Shown here piece by piece: positions 1 to 11,674 of a stretch of 64,000 nt of DNA. The notes under the pieces were generated by a model. The model was not told the DNA's origin and did no database searches. It worked only from the letters and a program-made list of their open reading frames with translations. Made by a program: the position numbers and the translations under genes. This stretch comes from Oncomelania hupensis (Eukaryota > Mollusca > Gastropoda > Littorinimorpha > Pomatiopsidae): contig CM072513.1 of the NCBI GenBank assembly GCA_036898135.1, forward strand, positions 32,711,946 through 32,775,945, in the 5' to 3' direction. Numbering within the stretch: position 1 is the stretch's first letter; every line of letters begins with the position of its first letter.

Positions 1-230
1 AGCGAACAACAGAGCGGGACTACGTGGCTGCCGCAGGACTACGTCGAGGGACAGTCTCGGAGCTACATCGCCAGTATTAGAGAGAGCGACGAGCGGACGT
101 CGCGTCTACTTCAGCACAGGAGCGTATACATCAACACCAGCGTGGTGCAGCGTCGCATACGACGAGGACAGCGGGGCCTGCGTCAACGAAGGCGACTAGT
201 GACAAGCATCAGCGCTACTGCAGAAAGCGT

Positions 231-360
231 GCTGTTCTAGAACAGTCTAGAAAGGTACAGCACAGTCAAGAACTTTCCAGAAAAAGAACTCTACAGTCAA
301 GAACTTTCTAGAAAAAGAACTTTCCAGAAAAGAACCTTCTAGAAAAGAACTTTCCAGAAG
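231..360 (+). promoter_or_regulatory. Array of perfect heat-shock-element triplets in retrotransposon leader
   Basis: Five exact GAAnnTTCnnGAA units lie at 270-282, 301-313, 317-329, 332-344 and 347-359, ending 8 bp before the ATG at 368. An additional TTCtaGAA lies at 235-242. This is the canonical inverted GAA triplet bound by HSF trimers. The units are tandem copies of an AAGAACTTTCCAGAA-like repeat. Binding is inference, and a leader position (transcribed, not LTR) is unusual for an enhancer. Confidence 0.5.
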
Positions 361-367
361 CATCAAG

Positions 368-3300
368 ATGGCTGACTTCTGGCAGAAAGGGGTTGAACTG
401 AATCTAAAAGGCAAGCAGCTGACGGAGTACGTCAAGTCTCAGGAGAGAATACGAGAAAGAGAATTGGAAGAGAAGCGTCTAGAAAAAGAAATAGAACTAG
501 AACAGAAGCGTCTAGAAATTGAACAGCAGCAGCAAGAAAAAGAAGAGCAACGACGTCGTGAAGAAAGAGAAATAGAGGAGCAGCGACGTCGTGAAGACAG
601 AGAATTTGAACTGAAGCGTCTGGAAATTGAACAGCAGCAGCAAGAAAGAGATCGTCAGTACCAGTTAGAGTTGGCGCGTATCCAGAACAATCAGCATGCG
701 CCACAAGTCACCAACGACCATACGGCTCCAAAATTGCCAGCTTTCGTCGACGGGAAGGACCAGATTGACAGTTATCTGGCGAGATTCGAAAGGTTCGCTG
801 AAAGCTCTAACTGGCAACCTCAAGACTGGGCAATTCGACTGAGTGCACTTCTGACGGGGCAAGCTCTCGAAGTTTACACCAGACTGTCGAACGATGACGC
901 CAAAAACTACGACGTCTTGAAAGAGGCCCTGTTGCAGTGCTACAACTTTACAGAGAAGGGCTACCGTAAACGCTTCCGTGAATGCCGGCCTAAGTCAGAC
1001 GAGACGCCAAAGCAGTTTGTGGAGCGCCTGTCGTCATATCTACACAAGTGGGTGGAGTTATCAGGCGAAATGAAGTCTTACGACAGTCTCCATGACCTGA
1101 TTGTGAAAGAACAATTTCTCAATGCCTGTCACAAGGACCTAGCGACCCACTTAGAAGAACAAAAGCTGCAGACGCTTAAAGATGTGACTGAGGCTGCTGA
1201 AAGATATCTCATCGCTCATGGGAAAACCCTGGGGCCACCCAGCGCGACGAAACATTTTCAGAAGACTGGAAACCATGTGAACCAGATCCAAGGGAGCCAG
1301 ACGAGCCAGAGACAGACGGACTCCACGCCTCCTCCCAGGGAAGGGCACTCAAGATGCTGTTTTATCTGCAACGCTACAGACCACAGAGCTGCCAGCTGCC
1401 CTCAAAGCAGAAATAGCGGACAGCGGAGCAGTACGGACAATTCAGCGGCGGGCAACCGGCAGAGGCGGTTCTCCAATCAACGGCAAACCAGTAGATCTGA
1501 CCATCAGGTGTGCGGCGGGAGCGTCATTCTTCCGAGTGAGACCGAGCGCACAGCTACCCCTGCGGACGTGCAAGAGTGCATGACTGATGGCCAACTTCTC
1601 CTTGCCAACGGAAAATCCATCCCCGTCGTCGCCAGCGCAGCAGTGACCGTCCAGAACATGCCAGTTTCCGAGGGACGCGTCGGAAATCATGGAGTGACTG
1701 TTTTAAGAGACTCTGGCTGCAGTGGGGTCATCGTCAGAGAAGACCTAATCGCTAAAGAACAGTTCACTGGCGATTCTAAATGGACACTCATGGCCGACAG
1801 CAAATGTGTGAAAGCGCCGGTTGCAAAAATTCATGTCAACACCCCTTTCTACATAGGCGAAGTCGAAGCGGTTTGCCTGAAGAAGCCGCTGTATGATTTG
1901 ATGATCGGGAATATCGACGGCGCGAGACGACCCGACGACCCCGATCCAGAGTGGAGTCCTGCCTCAACCCAACGCGTCGAAGTTGTGGAGGAGGATCCAT
2001 TGCCGTTTCCCGATGGAGACCTTACAGAGCTGCTACGGGACAATGTGGTTACTCCGGCTCAGCCCTGCCGACCAGAGATCGTCGGTGCTGTTACTACCAG
2101 GGCCCAGGCCAAGAGAGACAAAACGTCTACGCCACTGAAGGTCGCCGACAACTCCAAAGCTGCCATCGTGGACAGAGATAAGCTGATCCAGCTCCAGGAA
2201 GCTGATAGCACTTTAAACAAGTACAGGAACCGCCAAGACCACGTGACCAAAGGCAGTGGTACGGTCTATTTTGAGGTGAAGGCCAAGATCCTGTACCGAA
2301 TCTTCCAGCACCCGAGGGTCAACGGAGGGAAACCACTACGTCAAGTCTTGGTACCGTTACCTCTAAGGCGCCAAGTGATGGAAGTAGCTCATGACTCTAT
2401 CATGGGAGGTCACCTAGGCATCAAGAAGACGTCAGACAGAATCCAGGCGGTATTCTACTGGCCAGGACTTCATGCGGACGTCAGCCGTTTCTGCCGATCA
2501 TGTGACATTTGCCAGAAGACCATACCTCGAGGAAGGGTCCCGAAAGTGTCTATGCAGAGGATGCCTCTGATCGACCGACCTTTCAAGAGGGTGGCCTTAG
2601 ACTTAATCGGCGAAATAAGACCTCCGAGTGAAGAAGGTCATCGATGGGTACTGACTTTAGTGGACTATGCGACTCGGTACCCAGAAGCAGTGCCACTGAA
2701 GAAGATTGACACTGAAACTGTAGCAGAGGCACTGGTGGACATGTTCAGTAGGCTTGGAGTGCCTGAAGAAATTCTGACAGACCTCGGGACGCAGTTCGTC
2801 TCCGACTGCATGAGGGAGGTGAACAGACTGCTGAGCATCCGGCATTTGACTACGACACCCTACCATCCGATGTGCAACGGGCTTGTCGAGAAGTTCAATG
2901 CTACGCTGAAGTCCACCTTGAAGAAACTGTGCAGCGAGCAGCCCAGACAATGGCATCGTTACATCAACGCCTTACTGTTCGCCTACAGAGAAGTGCCGCA
3001 GGAGTCCACCGGCTTTTCTCCGTTCGAGCTGCTGTACGGGAGAACCATCCGAGGGCCGATGCACATCCTGAAAGAACTGTGGACGAAAGAAGTGGACACC
3101 CCAGAGGTGAAGAACAGCTACCAGTACGTGTTTGAGCTACGGGAGAAGCTGGAGCAGACTCTCGAGATAGCCAGAGAAAACCTGAAGAAGTCCCAGGACT
3201 GTGGAAAGCACTATTATGATCGTAGGGCTGTGAACAGGAAGTTCAAACCTGGCAACAAAGTGCTGGTGCTGCTACCTACTGATCACAATAAGTTGCTGAT

Positions 3301-3907
3301 GCAGTGGAAAGGCCCGTACGAAGTGGAGACCGTGGTGGGGATCAACGACTACAAGGTGAAGGTCGGTCAGCATTCCAAGATATACCACGCCAACCTCCTT
3401 AAGCTGTACGTGGAAAGGCCATCAGAGACTGTGCACGCAGCCACAGCAGCTGTGACCGACGACAGCTTTGACAGCGAAGAACTGTTGGAACTGGGAGACT
3501 TCCACAGCAAAGAAGGCATCGATGACGTTAAGCTAGGACCAGGCTTGACGGAAGGTCAAAAGTTGGAGCTCAAGGACCTTATGGGCGAATTTCCCCATAG
3601 CTTCAGTGATGTCCCAGGCTCTACGACTTTGGTCGAACATGAAGTCCACACCCAGACCTGGAAGGAGCATCTGCAGACCTTGAGGGAGCTGTTCCACCGT
3701 CCCGCAGAAGCCAACCTGACCGTGAGACCCAGCGAATGCATTCTGGGAGCTGACAACGTCGACTGCGTCGGACATCCGACGGAAGAAAAAGACAACGGAG
3801 GACGCACTGATTCCAGGGAAGCCCACGTGATCATCGTCTTTGACCCTGGGCCGATGACGACCGCAACTGACGAGGGCGTCGATTCCTTGCGAACGAAAGA
3901 ACATTGA
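368..3907 (+). CDS. Gag-protease-integrase polyprotein with internally deleted RT (1179 aa)
   Basis: Residues 20-105 form an E/Q/R-rich coiled coil with internal duplication. A gag-like region (about 115-300) follows, then a CCHC knuckle C331-x2-C334-x4-H339-x4-C344. A retropepsin-like DSG site is at D448. Integrase starts with a zinc-binding H675/H682/C709/C712 and a DD35E core, D745, D805, E841, with exactly 35 residues between the last two. A GPY-type module (QWKGPYEVE, near 980) follows. Residues about 1055-1095 match the leader into RT (LTEGQ...FSDVPG...VEHEV) but jump directly to the RT end (HLQTLRELF...LTVRPSECILGAD). The palm with the catalytic Asp pair is absent. The last 40 residues look out of register. 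The frame stays open across the deletion, so loss was recent or the coding capacity was kept. Confidence 0.85.
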   Translation: MADFWQKGVELNLKGKQLTEYVKSQERIRERELEEKRLEKEIELEQKRLEIEQQQQEKEEQRRREEREIEEQRRREDREFELKRLEIEQQQQERDRQYQLELARIQNNQHAPQVTNDHTAPKLPAFVDGKDQIDSYLARFERFAESSNWQPQDWAIRLSALLTGQALEVYTRLSNDDAKNYDVLKEALLQCYNFTEKGYRKRFRECRPKSDETPKQFVERLSSYLHKWVELSGEMKSYDSLHDLIVKEQFLNACHKDLATHLEEQKLQTLKDVTEAAERYLIAHGKTLGPPSATKHFQKTGNHVNQIQGSQTSQRQTDSTPPPREGHSRCCFICNATDHRAASCPQSRNSGQRSSTDNSAAGNRQRRFSNQRQTSRSDHQVCGGSVILPSETERTATPADVQECMTDGQLLLANGKSIPVVASAAVTVQNMPVSEGRVGNHGVTVLRDSGCSGVIVREDLIAKEQFTGDSKWTLMADSKCVKAPVAKIHVNTPFYIGEVEAVCLKKPLYDLMIGNIDGARRPDDPDPEWSPASTQRVEVVEEDPLPFPDGDLTELLRDNVVTPAQPCRPEIVGAVTTRAQAKRDKTSTPLKVADNSKAAIVDRDKLIQLQEADSTLNKYRNRQDHVTKGSGTVYFEVKAKILYRIFQHPRVNGGKPLRQVLVPLPLRRQVMEVAHDSIMGGHLGIKKTSDRIQAVFYWPGLHADVSRFCRSCDICQKTIPRGRVPKVSMQRMPLIDRPFKRVALDLIGEIRPPSEEGHRWVLTLVDYATRYPEAVPLKKIDTETVAEALVDMFSRLGVPEEILTDLGTQFVSDCMREVNRLLSIRHLTTTPYHPMCNGLVEKFNATLKSTLKKLCSEQPRQWHRYINALLFAYREVPQESTGFSPFELLYGRTIRGPMHILKELWTKEVDTPEVKNSYQYVFELREKLEQTLEIARENLKKSQDCGKHYYDRRAVNRKFKPGNKVLVLLPTDHNKLLMQWKGPYEVETVVGINDYKVKVGQHSKIYHANLLKLYVERPSETVHAATAAVTDDSFDSEELLELGDFHSKEGIDDVKLGPGLTEGQKLELKDLMGEFPHSFSDVPGSTTLVEHEVHTQTWKEHLQTLRELFHRPAEANLTVRPSECILGADNVDCVGHPTEEKDNGGRTDSREAHVIIVFDPGPMTTATDEGVDSLRTKEH

Positions 3908-4161
3908 ATGTGAGGACGAACTAAGAATATTGGTAATGACAGACTTGAAAATGAAAAACGTTGATGGGGTAAATGAACTGTGAACATTGACAATATCCAG
4001 ACAGATTTGAAGATGAAAACATTGACTCTGTGTGAATAAGCTGTGAATATTGACAGTGTTCAGACAGTCTGAAATAAGTTTTAATTCTGAACTTTGTTTG
4101 TGCATTACGTTTCAACGTTGTTGAAAGAAATTGGGTAAATTTCTTCTTGAGTGGGGGGTTA

Positions 4162-4743
4162 TGTTACGTTGAAACGCGAACGAAAGTATGCCGGAAGCGT
4201 GTACGATAGATCTAATCGTTTCGATTTGCAAAGTATTCAATAATAGAGTTTATTTACCTTTGATTTGAGTTTGCATTGTTGTTAGGAGAGGCTTTGTATA
4301 ACGTTGATAATTTTGGTTAGTCGATATTGTTGTAGAATATTCCGGATCTGTTTGTTTACTATCGATCGAAGTTTCTTGATGGTCGTAGATAATGGAGAAC
4401 ATTCTTTTGGCAGGAAGAGAGAAGTATGACGTAAGTCAATGATGACGATCTTTAATTCTGATTGGTTGGTTGTAATGCGTCATTTTCTAGAACGAGCTGT
4501 CGTCATCTCGAAGGAGAGAAAAAATTATTTATTCGATGCTCCGTGCGTTGTTGAGAGATTGTTGTTGATAGTAAAGTTGTTGATAGTGATTTGGAGAGTT
4601 GCTGTGAAAGTTATTGATTTGAGTTGAGAATTGTATGCAGTTGTTGGTGTGTGCTGAATAAAAGTGGAAAACTTCATACGTGGACTTTGTGACTTGTATG
4701 CTGTTTGGACGGGCTGTGTGAATAAACGAATCTGAGTTACACA
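4162..4743 (+). repeat. 3' LTR of the Gmr1-like element
   Basis: It begins TGTTACG directly after the purine tract. The first 53 bp recur with 5 differences at the right edge of the window, and about 260 bp recur in decayed form at 16659-16925. An AATAAA-type signal (GAATAAAAG near 4657) and GTGAATAAACG near 4720 could serve as polyadenylation signals. The 3' boundary is placed at a GTTACACA motif and could be off by tens of bases. Confidence 0.7.
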
Positions 4744-6060
4744 ACTATCAGGAATTCAAGCATCGGGGCCGAATCAGATACTGATAGAAAACACCATCAT
4801 CAAACTGAGTGTAACACAGTCACTGCTAATAGTTCGATCGCTGATAGTCTAGGCAGCTGTTATATCTTCCTCGGGCACTTGCTATAATGTTTCATGTAGA
4901 TTTGGACTACTGTGGTCCGTTTTACAGTTTCTGAAGAGTTGGACTACTGTGGTCCTGTTATGATCAGTTTAAGTGCACTTTTGAGTAAACACTTAACTCC
5001 TGTATGGTGCGTTCGAAGTCCTTCTGTGAGGTAGCTTCTGGTACACCTTTGTCGTTGTGTAGTTGGGTTCCCTTGCCACGCTGTGGGGTCTGACAGGGTG
5101 TTTCTTCGGGTAGCTCTTTCCGTCTTGTGCGGTAGAGTCTCCTCAACCAACTAGTCGTTTCTGTGGAGTGGGGTTCACAGGATAGCTCGGGATAGCTCGG
5201 GATAGCTCGCCTGCTCGTCTGTAATATAAGAGACGAAATTCTGCACAACCCTGAATAATCGGTTTGTGCAGAGCGTCTCACTGAAAGCCAAGTAGCCCTC
5301 AGTGATAGCTCCACATCTCTATACATAAGCGGCGAACATTCTGCTACTTCCGGGTTCCACTGGAATCTCACTCTAAATTCCTATACATACATAAATATCA
5401 ATCGTGTCTAACTATACACATACAGAATTAATAATATTATAAACATTCAGTGGTACAGCCACTGGTCTGCAAACATACATATAAGTTAAACAACAGTGGT
5501 TCCGTACGGGATACAACATGGCGGCGCAACCGGTCGTGTTTCGGCTCGTGGTCGGCTCTTCCACGTGGTACGGCAAATTCGGATTAACACTTCACATTTA
5601 TGCATAGCAAATTCCACAAACATAATTTCAACAATAATACAAATATATCACGATGAAACAGAAGGGTGTTCATTTACCTGTTTGACAAGTTCAGGCCCGT
5701 GATGACTTGAGAGAATTCTAAGATTCCTAAGTCCTGCTTCCTGGTCTATGAGTGTAGAGATTTCTCTAGCTGTGGAGATGTTGACTCTACCTCGTCTCAC
5801 ACACGACTGATTCAAACTGTGTTAGGCTCTGACACAGTCAAACTGCTCTACCCACTGAGCCTGCTCTGATTGGTTAAAACGGTCCGATTCAAAGCTCAAG
5901 TGCTGACTCACTGCGATGTGGGTGGCTCGCTCGCTGTGTGTGGTTTACTGTGTAATTTAATTGCTGCTGTGTAATAGTCTAACTTCTCTACTGTTACAAA
6001 GACTACACATGGCTAAATAGTCAACAAGCAGAGTTAAAACTAGCCAGTTCGTGACAGTAT
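4744..6060. other. Noncoding stretch, origin unresolved
   Basis: No gene was seen. There is a triple GGGATAGCTCG-like tandem at about 5180-5210. The complement of 6047-6056 reads TGTCACGAAC, a plausible LTR edge, but no matching second end was found, so no element is called. Confidence 0.3.
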
Positions 6061-6439
6061 ATAGCATTAAGAACAACTTTTAAAATATTATTCTTTATGC
6101 CAATTCTTTAAGAGTTAAGACAGAGAACTTATTATGCTGTACGCTGTACCTTATAAACATTGAATATCTAATTTAACTTATTATGATGTAAGTTCTCAGG
6201 TTAAGGCAGCAAATAATACAGCACTTACGACAGACTCACTGACATCTGAAGTCGTATTGAAATGTATTGTTTTACAGACCAGGGACGTGAATAACAAACA
6301 CATTAAAGGATTAAAGTGCTGTTGGCTGCTGGACTCTTTCAGTCGTGGAGTGAAATTGTTTGCACACGGGGAAAAAATACTATAGTGGTCACCTTGTAAA
6401 AATAGCGCCCGTGTATCGTGTTCAGCAAACTATTGTGTG

Positions 6440-6525
6440 ATTGCTGGATATTACGGGCCAGCGCCTTGAGAAGCTCTCTGAGCTTGTAAGTGCGCTATAT
6501 AAGAGAAATTTCTTTCTTTCTTTCT
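6440..6525 (+). repeat. 3' tail fragment of SINE family A
   Basis: CAGCGCCTTGAG...GCGCTATATAA is the sense form of the tail seen in antisense at 21605, 37865 and 44930. It ends in a short TTC run. Confidence 0.5.
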
Positions 6526-6569
6526 AGGTACGTTACGTTGTATAATAAGCCGTGTATACTACTTATGTA

Positions 6570-6814
<245 letters not shown>

Positions 6815-6924
6815 CACACTCACCCCACCCCATCCCACACACACACACATACACACACTCGCACACGGGCACAACGAAATTTGTAAATCAAACTGCGCGA
6901 TCTTTCTCTGATTTCGTTTTCCCA

Positions 6925-7640
6925 AATAAGAAAACAAGATGACAAGACATTCAAATGCATTTACTAACACTCGCACACGTAGCCGAAAAACGAACAAAAG
7001 TGTTTTAAAAGTGTTTATTTATTTTTTGGAGGGTAGAGTGGTGGAGAGGGAGGGGGGCGGTATTGTGATTCGGCTTTATCCCAACGAAGCAAAAAGAAAC
7101 CATAATAAGGCCACTATCTGACCGACCTGCAAGCAAATAATTATACAAATCGGCTCAACCAATGTTTAGATACAGTGTTTAGAAAATGTTTGACAGTGTT
7201 TAGAAAATGGTGAAACATATTGACCTTAACATTTGAGTAAGTGCAAATACGAATGATCTAACATGCTTAGCCGTAATTAAAGTCTACGCAAAGTAAAAAT
7301 GATAAGTTTCGGAATATAGTTATTCTTGAATGAGAGACTGCAAAAAGTGTGTTTTGAACAAAAAGGTGAATTTTGGAATGACCGACTGACCGACAACCAG
7401 ATTGCTACTGAAGGATGGCCCATGATTGAAGTAAATGTATATTAATACTGGACAAAATCGCTTCAGCCGTTTTTGAGATATTGAGCAAAACGTGACCTTT
7501 GCGGTAGAGCAAATATAATGAATGGCACGGAGTGGGGGAGAAGTAGGGGACGTTCCTGTTAAGTTTGGTCAAAATCTGTTAAGTGGTTCTTGAGATTGAG
7601 CTTCCAACGACAGACCGACGTATGGCTCGTTATGATCCTC
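6925..7640. repeat. Dispersed repeat family D copy
   Basis: The segment with AACAAGATGACAAGACATTC, a truncated GGCTTTATCCCAACGAAGCA motif and GGCCACTATCTGA matches 26868-27080 and 51083-51310. The downstream part (AATCGCTTCAGCCG, GTGGTTCTTGAGAT, ATGGCTCGTT) matches 51270-51510. It shows no coding potential. It is probably a non-autonomous DNA element, class unknown. Confidence 0.55.
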
Positions 7641-8059
7641 CACGACTACTTCAAAGTATTTGTAGATAAGTCTGGGAATACAAAATTCCTACATGCATCA
7701 TTTACTTCGTGTTGTTAAACACCCCCAAAGTTTGCCTGGTTTCCATTTAGCTGGAGTCATCAAATTCCTAAACCGAGTTCAAACTAGGGTAAACACGTCG
7801 TGGGGAAAGACACGCCTGTTTCTGTAGTTATTTACTGGTCCACTAATTCACTACCTTCTTGTTGTTGTTAGTGGTGGTGGATGTGGCGGTGGAGATGATG
7901 TTACTGTTGTGTTGTTGTTATTGTTGCGGTGGTTGTTGTTGACTTGTAGTGCACGAGTATCTGAATGAACAACCGGGGAATAAAGTGCAGTGGGGACGAG
8001 TTAGGTGAAGGTGGAGGAGAAGTAGAAAAAAGAGCTCGATTGGAAGTTTAAGTGTGTTT

Positions 8060-8096
<37 letters not shown>

Positions 8097-8100
8097 CGTG
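8060..8100. repeat. (GT)n microsatellite
   Basis: About 17 GT units followed by CGTG variants. Confidence 0.9.
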
Positions 8101-8813
8101 CGCGCGTGCTTGGCTGTGTGCTTGTCTATTTGCTTGCTTGCTATCTTTGCTGCTTTTTTTAAAAAAATTGTTTTTGAAAGAAAGTTGTGAAATATTTTGG
8201 TTTTGTTTGTTTGTTGAAAGTGTTTGTATGATGAAAAAGAAGGACTAGTCTTGAAGGCACCTCCTATTTTTGGGATTTGGAGAAAGTTGGATGAGGCGGG
8301 GGAGAGGAGTGAGGAAGAATCAATAACTTTAAAAGTCTTTCGAAGGAGTGTATAGTTCGTTTTATCGTGTGGGTATTAGCAGAACAGGAATCAAGGATAG
8401 GCGTGGGGAATGGGGGAAATGGGGGAAGGGGATGGAAAGATAGGGGGTGGGGGAAGGGAATAACAAATCTTTTGGAGGAATTTAGGTGGTTGTTTACAGC
8501 GACGAAGAAATTAGACTGGTGCCGGCGTAGGGTATATGTTTTCATCAAGTTGGCTGTTTTGCAGTGGCAAATAAGAATTGAGGAGTAATAATGGTAATAA
8601 TGATACTGGATGTCATGAGTCAATCTAAATTTCAAAAATAACCCGGTTTTCTCTTCCGCATTCTGTAAAATCTCTTCAGATTGCCGCGCTGTGAATTCGT
8701 TTGAAGAAAAAGTGCGATAGCGTCCTGTAGTAGTAGTAGCAGTAGTAGTAGTCGTAGTCGTCGTCAAATTTATGATCCACCACTATCAACAACATCCTCT
8801 CTCTGTCTCTATT

Positions 8814-8815
<2 letters not shown>

Positions 8816-8887
<72 letters not shown>
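8816..8887. repeat. (CT)n microsatellite
   Basis: A nearly pure CT tract of about 72 bp. Confidence 0.95.
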
Positions 8888-8892
<5 letters not shown>

Positions 8893-9086
8893 TGCAAGGT
8901 TTCTGGTCCATTCGGTAAACTATCTTTCATCATGAGTATGCAAGGATTTTGACCTTTTTGATTGCATAAAAATACGTCAGCACAATGTCACGTCTTTGAT
9001 TATTGGTGCATGTTCTTCCATCGATCTCTTTCATACACTGATTAGAGTGCATCGGCAGCCTGATCGGCAGCATCCTCAGCATAAGA

Positions 9087-9117
<31 letters not shown>

Positions 9118-9840
9118 TCATTATCATCATCATCAGCCGCAGCAGCAGCAGCATCAGCATCATCATCATCCCTGCTCCCAGATAATCCTGTTTAGATTTC
9201 ACCGATATTTATTATCTATCGTTCTTATGTACTGCTGGCCGATACATGATATAACTTATTATCATTATCGATATCATCCATTATCATTATCAATATCATC
9301 CATTCATCCATCCCTCCAGAGTGCATCATCATCGTCGTCATCATTATCAGCAGCAGCAGCAATAGCAGCCAGCGTGTTGCAACATAGCTATCAACACTGC
9401 CTTTACACATGATCTGCCCCTACAACGCATAGGGCACCTAGTTCCCACGTACTATGTCAAAACATGGGTGTTTTTACACTTTGTTATATTTTCCAAGGAT
9501 GTGAAGAAGATGGAAAAGAGCGGTAGTAAGACAAGAAGAAAGGAAAAATATACAGAAATCGAAAGAAGAAGAAAAAAAAGAAATTTCCATGACGAAGAGC
9601 AAGAAGAAATGTCCATGAAGAAGAAAGAAACATTGTTTTTGTTCTCCATTAAGACGAATTATTTGTTCAAAGAAGGATAAGATAACGAATGTTTTGTTCA
9701 AAGAAGAAGATAACGAATGTTTTTCGAAGAAGAAGAAAAAAATGAAGAAGATGATGATGATGATGATAATGACGATGATGGAGGTATAGATGGAAAAGAA
9801 GGATGAGGATGAGACAAGAGAAAATGTTTCCACACTAATA
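8888..9840. other. Trinucleotide-rich noncoding DNA
   Basis: Imperfect CAT/CAG clusters (9080-9180, 9300-9370) and GAA/GATGAT-rich DNA (9500-9800). The frames give only His/Gln, Lys/Glu or Met runs. No gene was seen. Confidence 0.6.
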
Positions 9841-10112
9841 TATGTAGGCGTTTTTCTATTTACTTTCCGATTAGTCTAGCTCCTTCTATGTATCGCAGAC
9901 TTGGTGTGCACAACACACACGAAGACTGTTAATAATACATAACACAATTTTGGGTGTCTACATTGTCTGGCTGTCTGAAAACTGTCTTTTTAAAACGTTG
10001 GTTTTCGGTCTTTTTCTAGATTTATAGATGTGTGTGTGTGTGTGAGTGTGTGCGGTGCGTGTGTACGTGAAAAAATGCACAAATGGGTTTCAGACCTTGT
10101 CTTTTCTAGTAA

Positions 10113-10440
10113 CAAATGGGTTTATTTGCTTGGAACCCACTTTTTTTTTTCCAGGAATCCACTTTTTTCCAAGTGCGCGGGAGTGCTCTTTTAGTGCTTG
10201 GGAGTGCAGTTGTAGTGCACGAGAGTGTTTTAAGTACACAGGAGTGCTCTACAGTCAATTTTCGGAGTAATTTTGAAGAAAATTCGACCTATTTCGTCGC
10301 CTATAGGAGACGAACTAGGTCAACTTTGTAGCAAAGGGTTCGGGTAAGGGTTAGTTGCAGGGCTAACCCTAGCTTGCCCTAACCCTTTTCCATCAAAAAA
10401 ATGACTTTCCGATTCCTACATTCTTAAATGAACCCATTTG
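10113..10440. mobile_element. MITE-like element with terminal inverted repeats
   Basis: The left end CAAATGGGTTTATTT and right end AAATGAACCCATTTG are inverted with one mismatch over 15 bp and are 328 bp apart. Inside lies a palindromic telomere-like segment (10335-10390) with GGGTAAGGGTTAG facing CTAACCC and GCCCTAACCC. No clear target duplication was seen. Confidence 0.45.
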
Positions 10441-10489
10441 TGATGTATTGCAAATATGTGTGTGTAGGTGGGTGTGGGTGTGTGCGTGT

Positions 10490-10520
<31 letters not shown>

Positions 10521-11336
10521 ATGGTAATGTGTCAGACAGGAAAGGTGGTTGTGGTGAGGTCGATTCCCTTCTTTCATTGTAAACGGTACTGCAACGCATT
10601 GACTTGAGACAACTAGACGTTTGGGACAAAACCACGGCTTATAACGCATTTTAAACTGTGGCATCTGTTGTTGTCTAGCCTCAGGACCACTCTGTGCATC
10701 ATAATCCAGACGTTTACTGGTGCATTGTAAAATAGTACTTGGGATTCGTTGAGCTTCCTTTTTATTATTATTTAGCACGCAAAAGCCTCCTACCCAACCC
10801 TCTTAACCAACCAACCAACCAAGCGACTCATACAGGGCATTAAGAGGCAAAATTCTGACCAGTTTTCGTGTACCAATTTATCCACCAAATTCCGAGGTCT
10901 GTATAACGGCAGAAGTACACAGGTCAAGAGGTGACCCATAAATAAGTCACAAGTACGTGCTGCACGCGCCATTAGCATGCGATTTGTTTCCCGCAGTCCA
11001 CTACAGTGCATCCGAGACTGCAGGAATCTAATCGTGTACATCCAGCCAAGACCTAATCACAGGCCAATTAACCAAGAAAAATGGACCCTCGGCTAGAATT
11101 TTTGTGGATCCCGATAGCGGACTGGTAGCGCAGTAGTACTATATATATTCTTGCCGACGGTCCATTCTTCTTATTTAATGCGCCTGTGACCTAATATATC
11201 TCATAGAGCATCAGATGCTGCAGATGTCTAGGAACATGCTTGATAGTCCAATCCAACAGGCTTTTTGAAAGTAAGTAAATCCTATAAAAATGATATATAT
11301 TCTAATTTACTCTTTACAGTTGTGTTTACAACTGGA
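10441..11336. other. Noncoding DNA with a (GT)n tract
   Basis: GT-rich repeats at 10457-10520. Nothing else was recognised and no gene was seen. Confidence 0.5.
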
Positions 11337-11674
11337 AAAAAGTCCCACGGAATCGAAGGGGTATGAATATGTTTATTTTAACTTTTTAAAGCGAACTATT
11401 TTTTTATGCGAATGCATTGGGGAACCCCCATTTTTACCGCCCAGATATTGTTCCGCATGACGTCAGGAATCTACAGCCAAGTGATGAAATGTGCGTAGGT
11501 GACAAGGTCAATTGCATTGTTGATACACAGGCTTGGAAGTCTCGTCTCTCGTAGGCCTCAATTACATACTATACATACTATACCACGTACGTATGTAGGA
11601 GGGGAAAGAAAAGACTTCAGAGCCTGTGGTTGATAAATGCATGCATCTTATGGCTGATGCAGGCTTGCAGGAGG

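Larger units (their letters stand above)
1..4743 (+). mobile_element. Ty3/gypsy-type LTR retrotransposon, Gmr1-like order, RT-RNaseH deleted; 5' LTR outside window
   Basis: Seen: a leader (1-367), one long open frame (368-3907), a purine-rich GTGGGGGG tract at 4151-4158, then a TGTTACG... LTR from 4162. The order gag, protease, integrase, RT remnant is unlike ordinary Ty3/gypsy elements, where RT precedes integrase; it matches the Gmr1-type arrangement known from fish and invertebrates. The 5' LTR and primer-binding site must lie left of the window. The 3' LTR is placed at 4162 to about 4743, ending near a GTTACACA motif; this end is approximate. The element cannot be autonomous as it stands because the RT catalytic region is missing. 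Related LTR sequence recurs at 16659 and 63948. Confidence 0.85.

Noticed and set aside
4744..6056. Second LTR element on the minus strand
   Set aside because: Only one LTR-like edge (complement TGTCACGAAC) was found, with no second end, primer site or coding region.
9083..9370. Polyglutamine/histidine protein
   Set aside because: Imperfect CAT/CAG repeats without flanking unique coding sequence or splice context.
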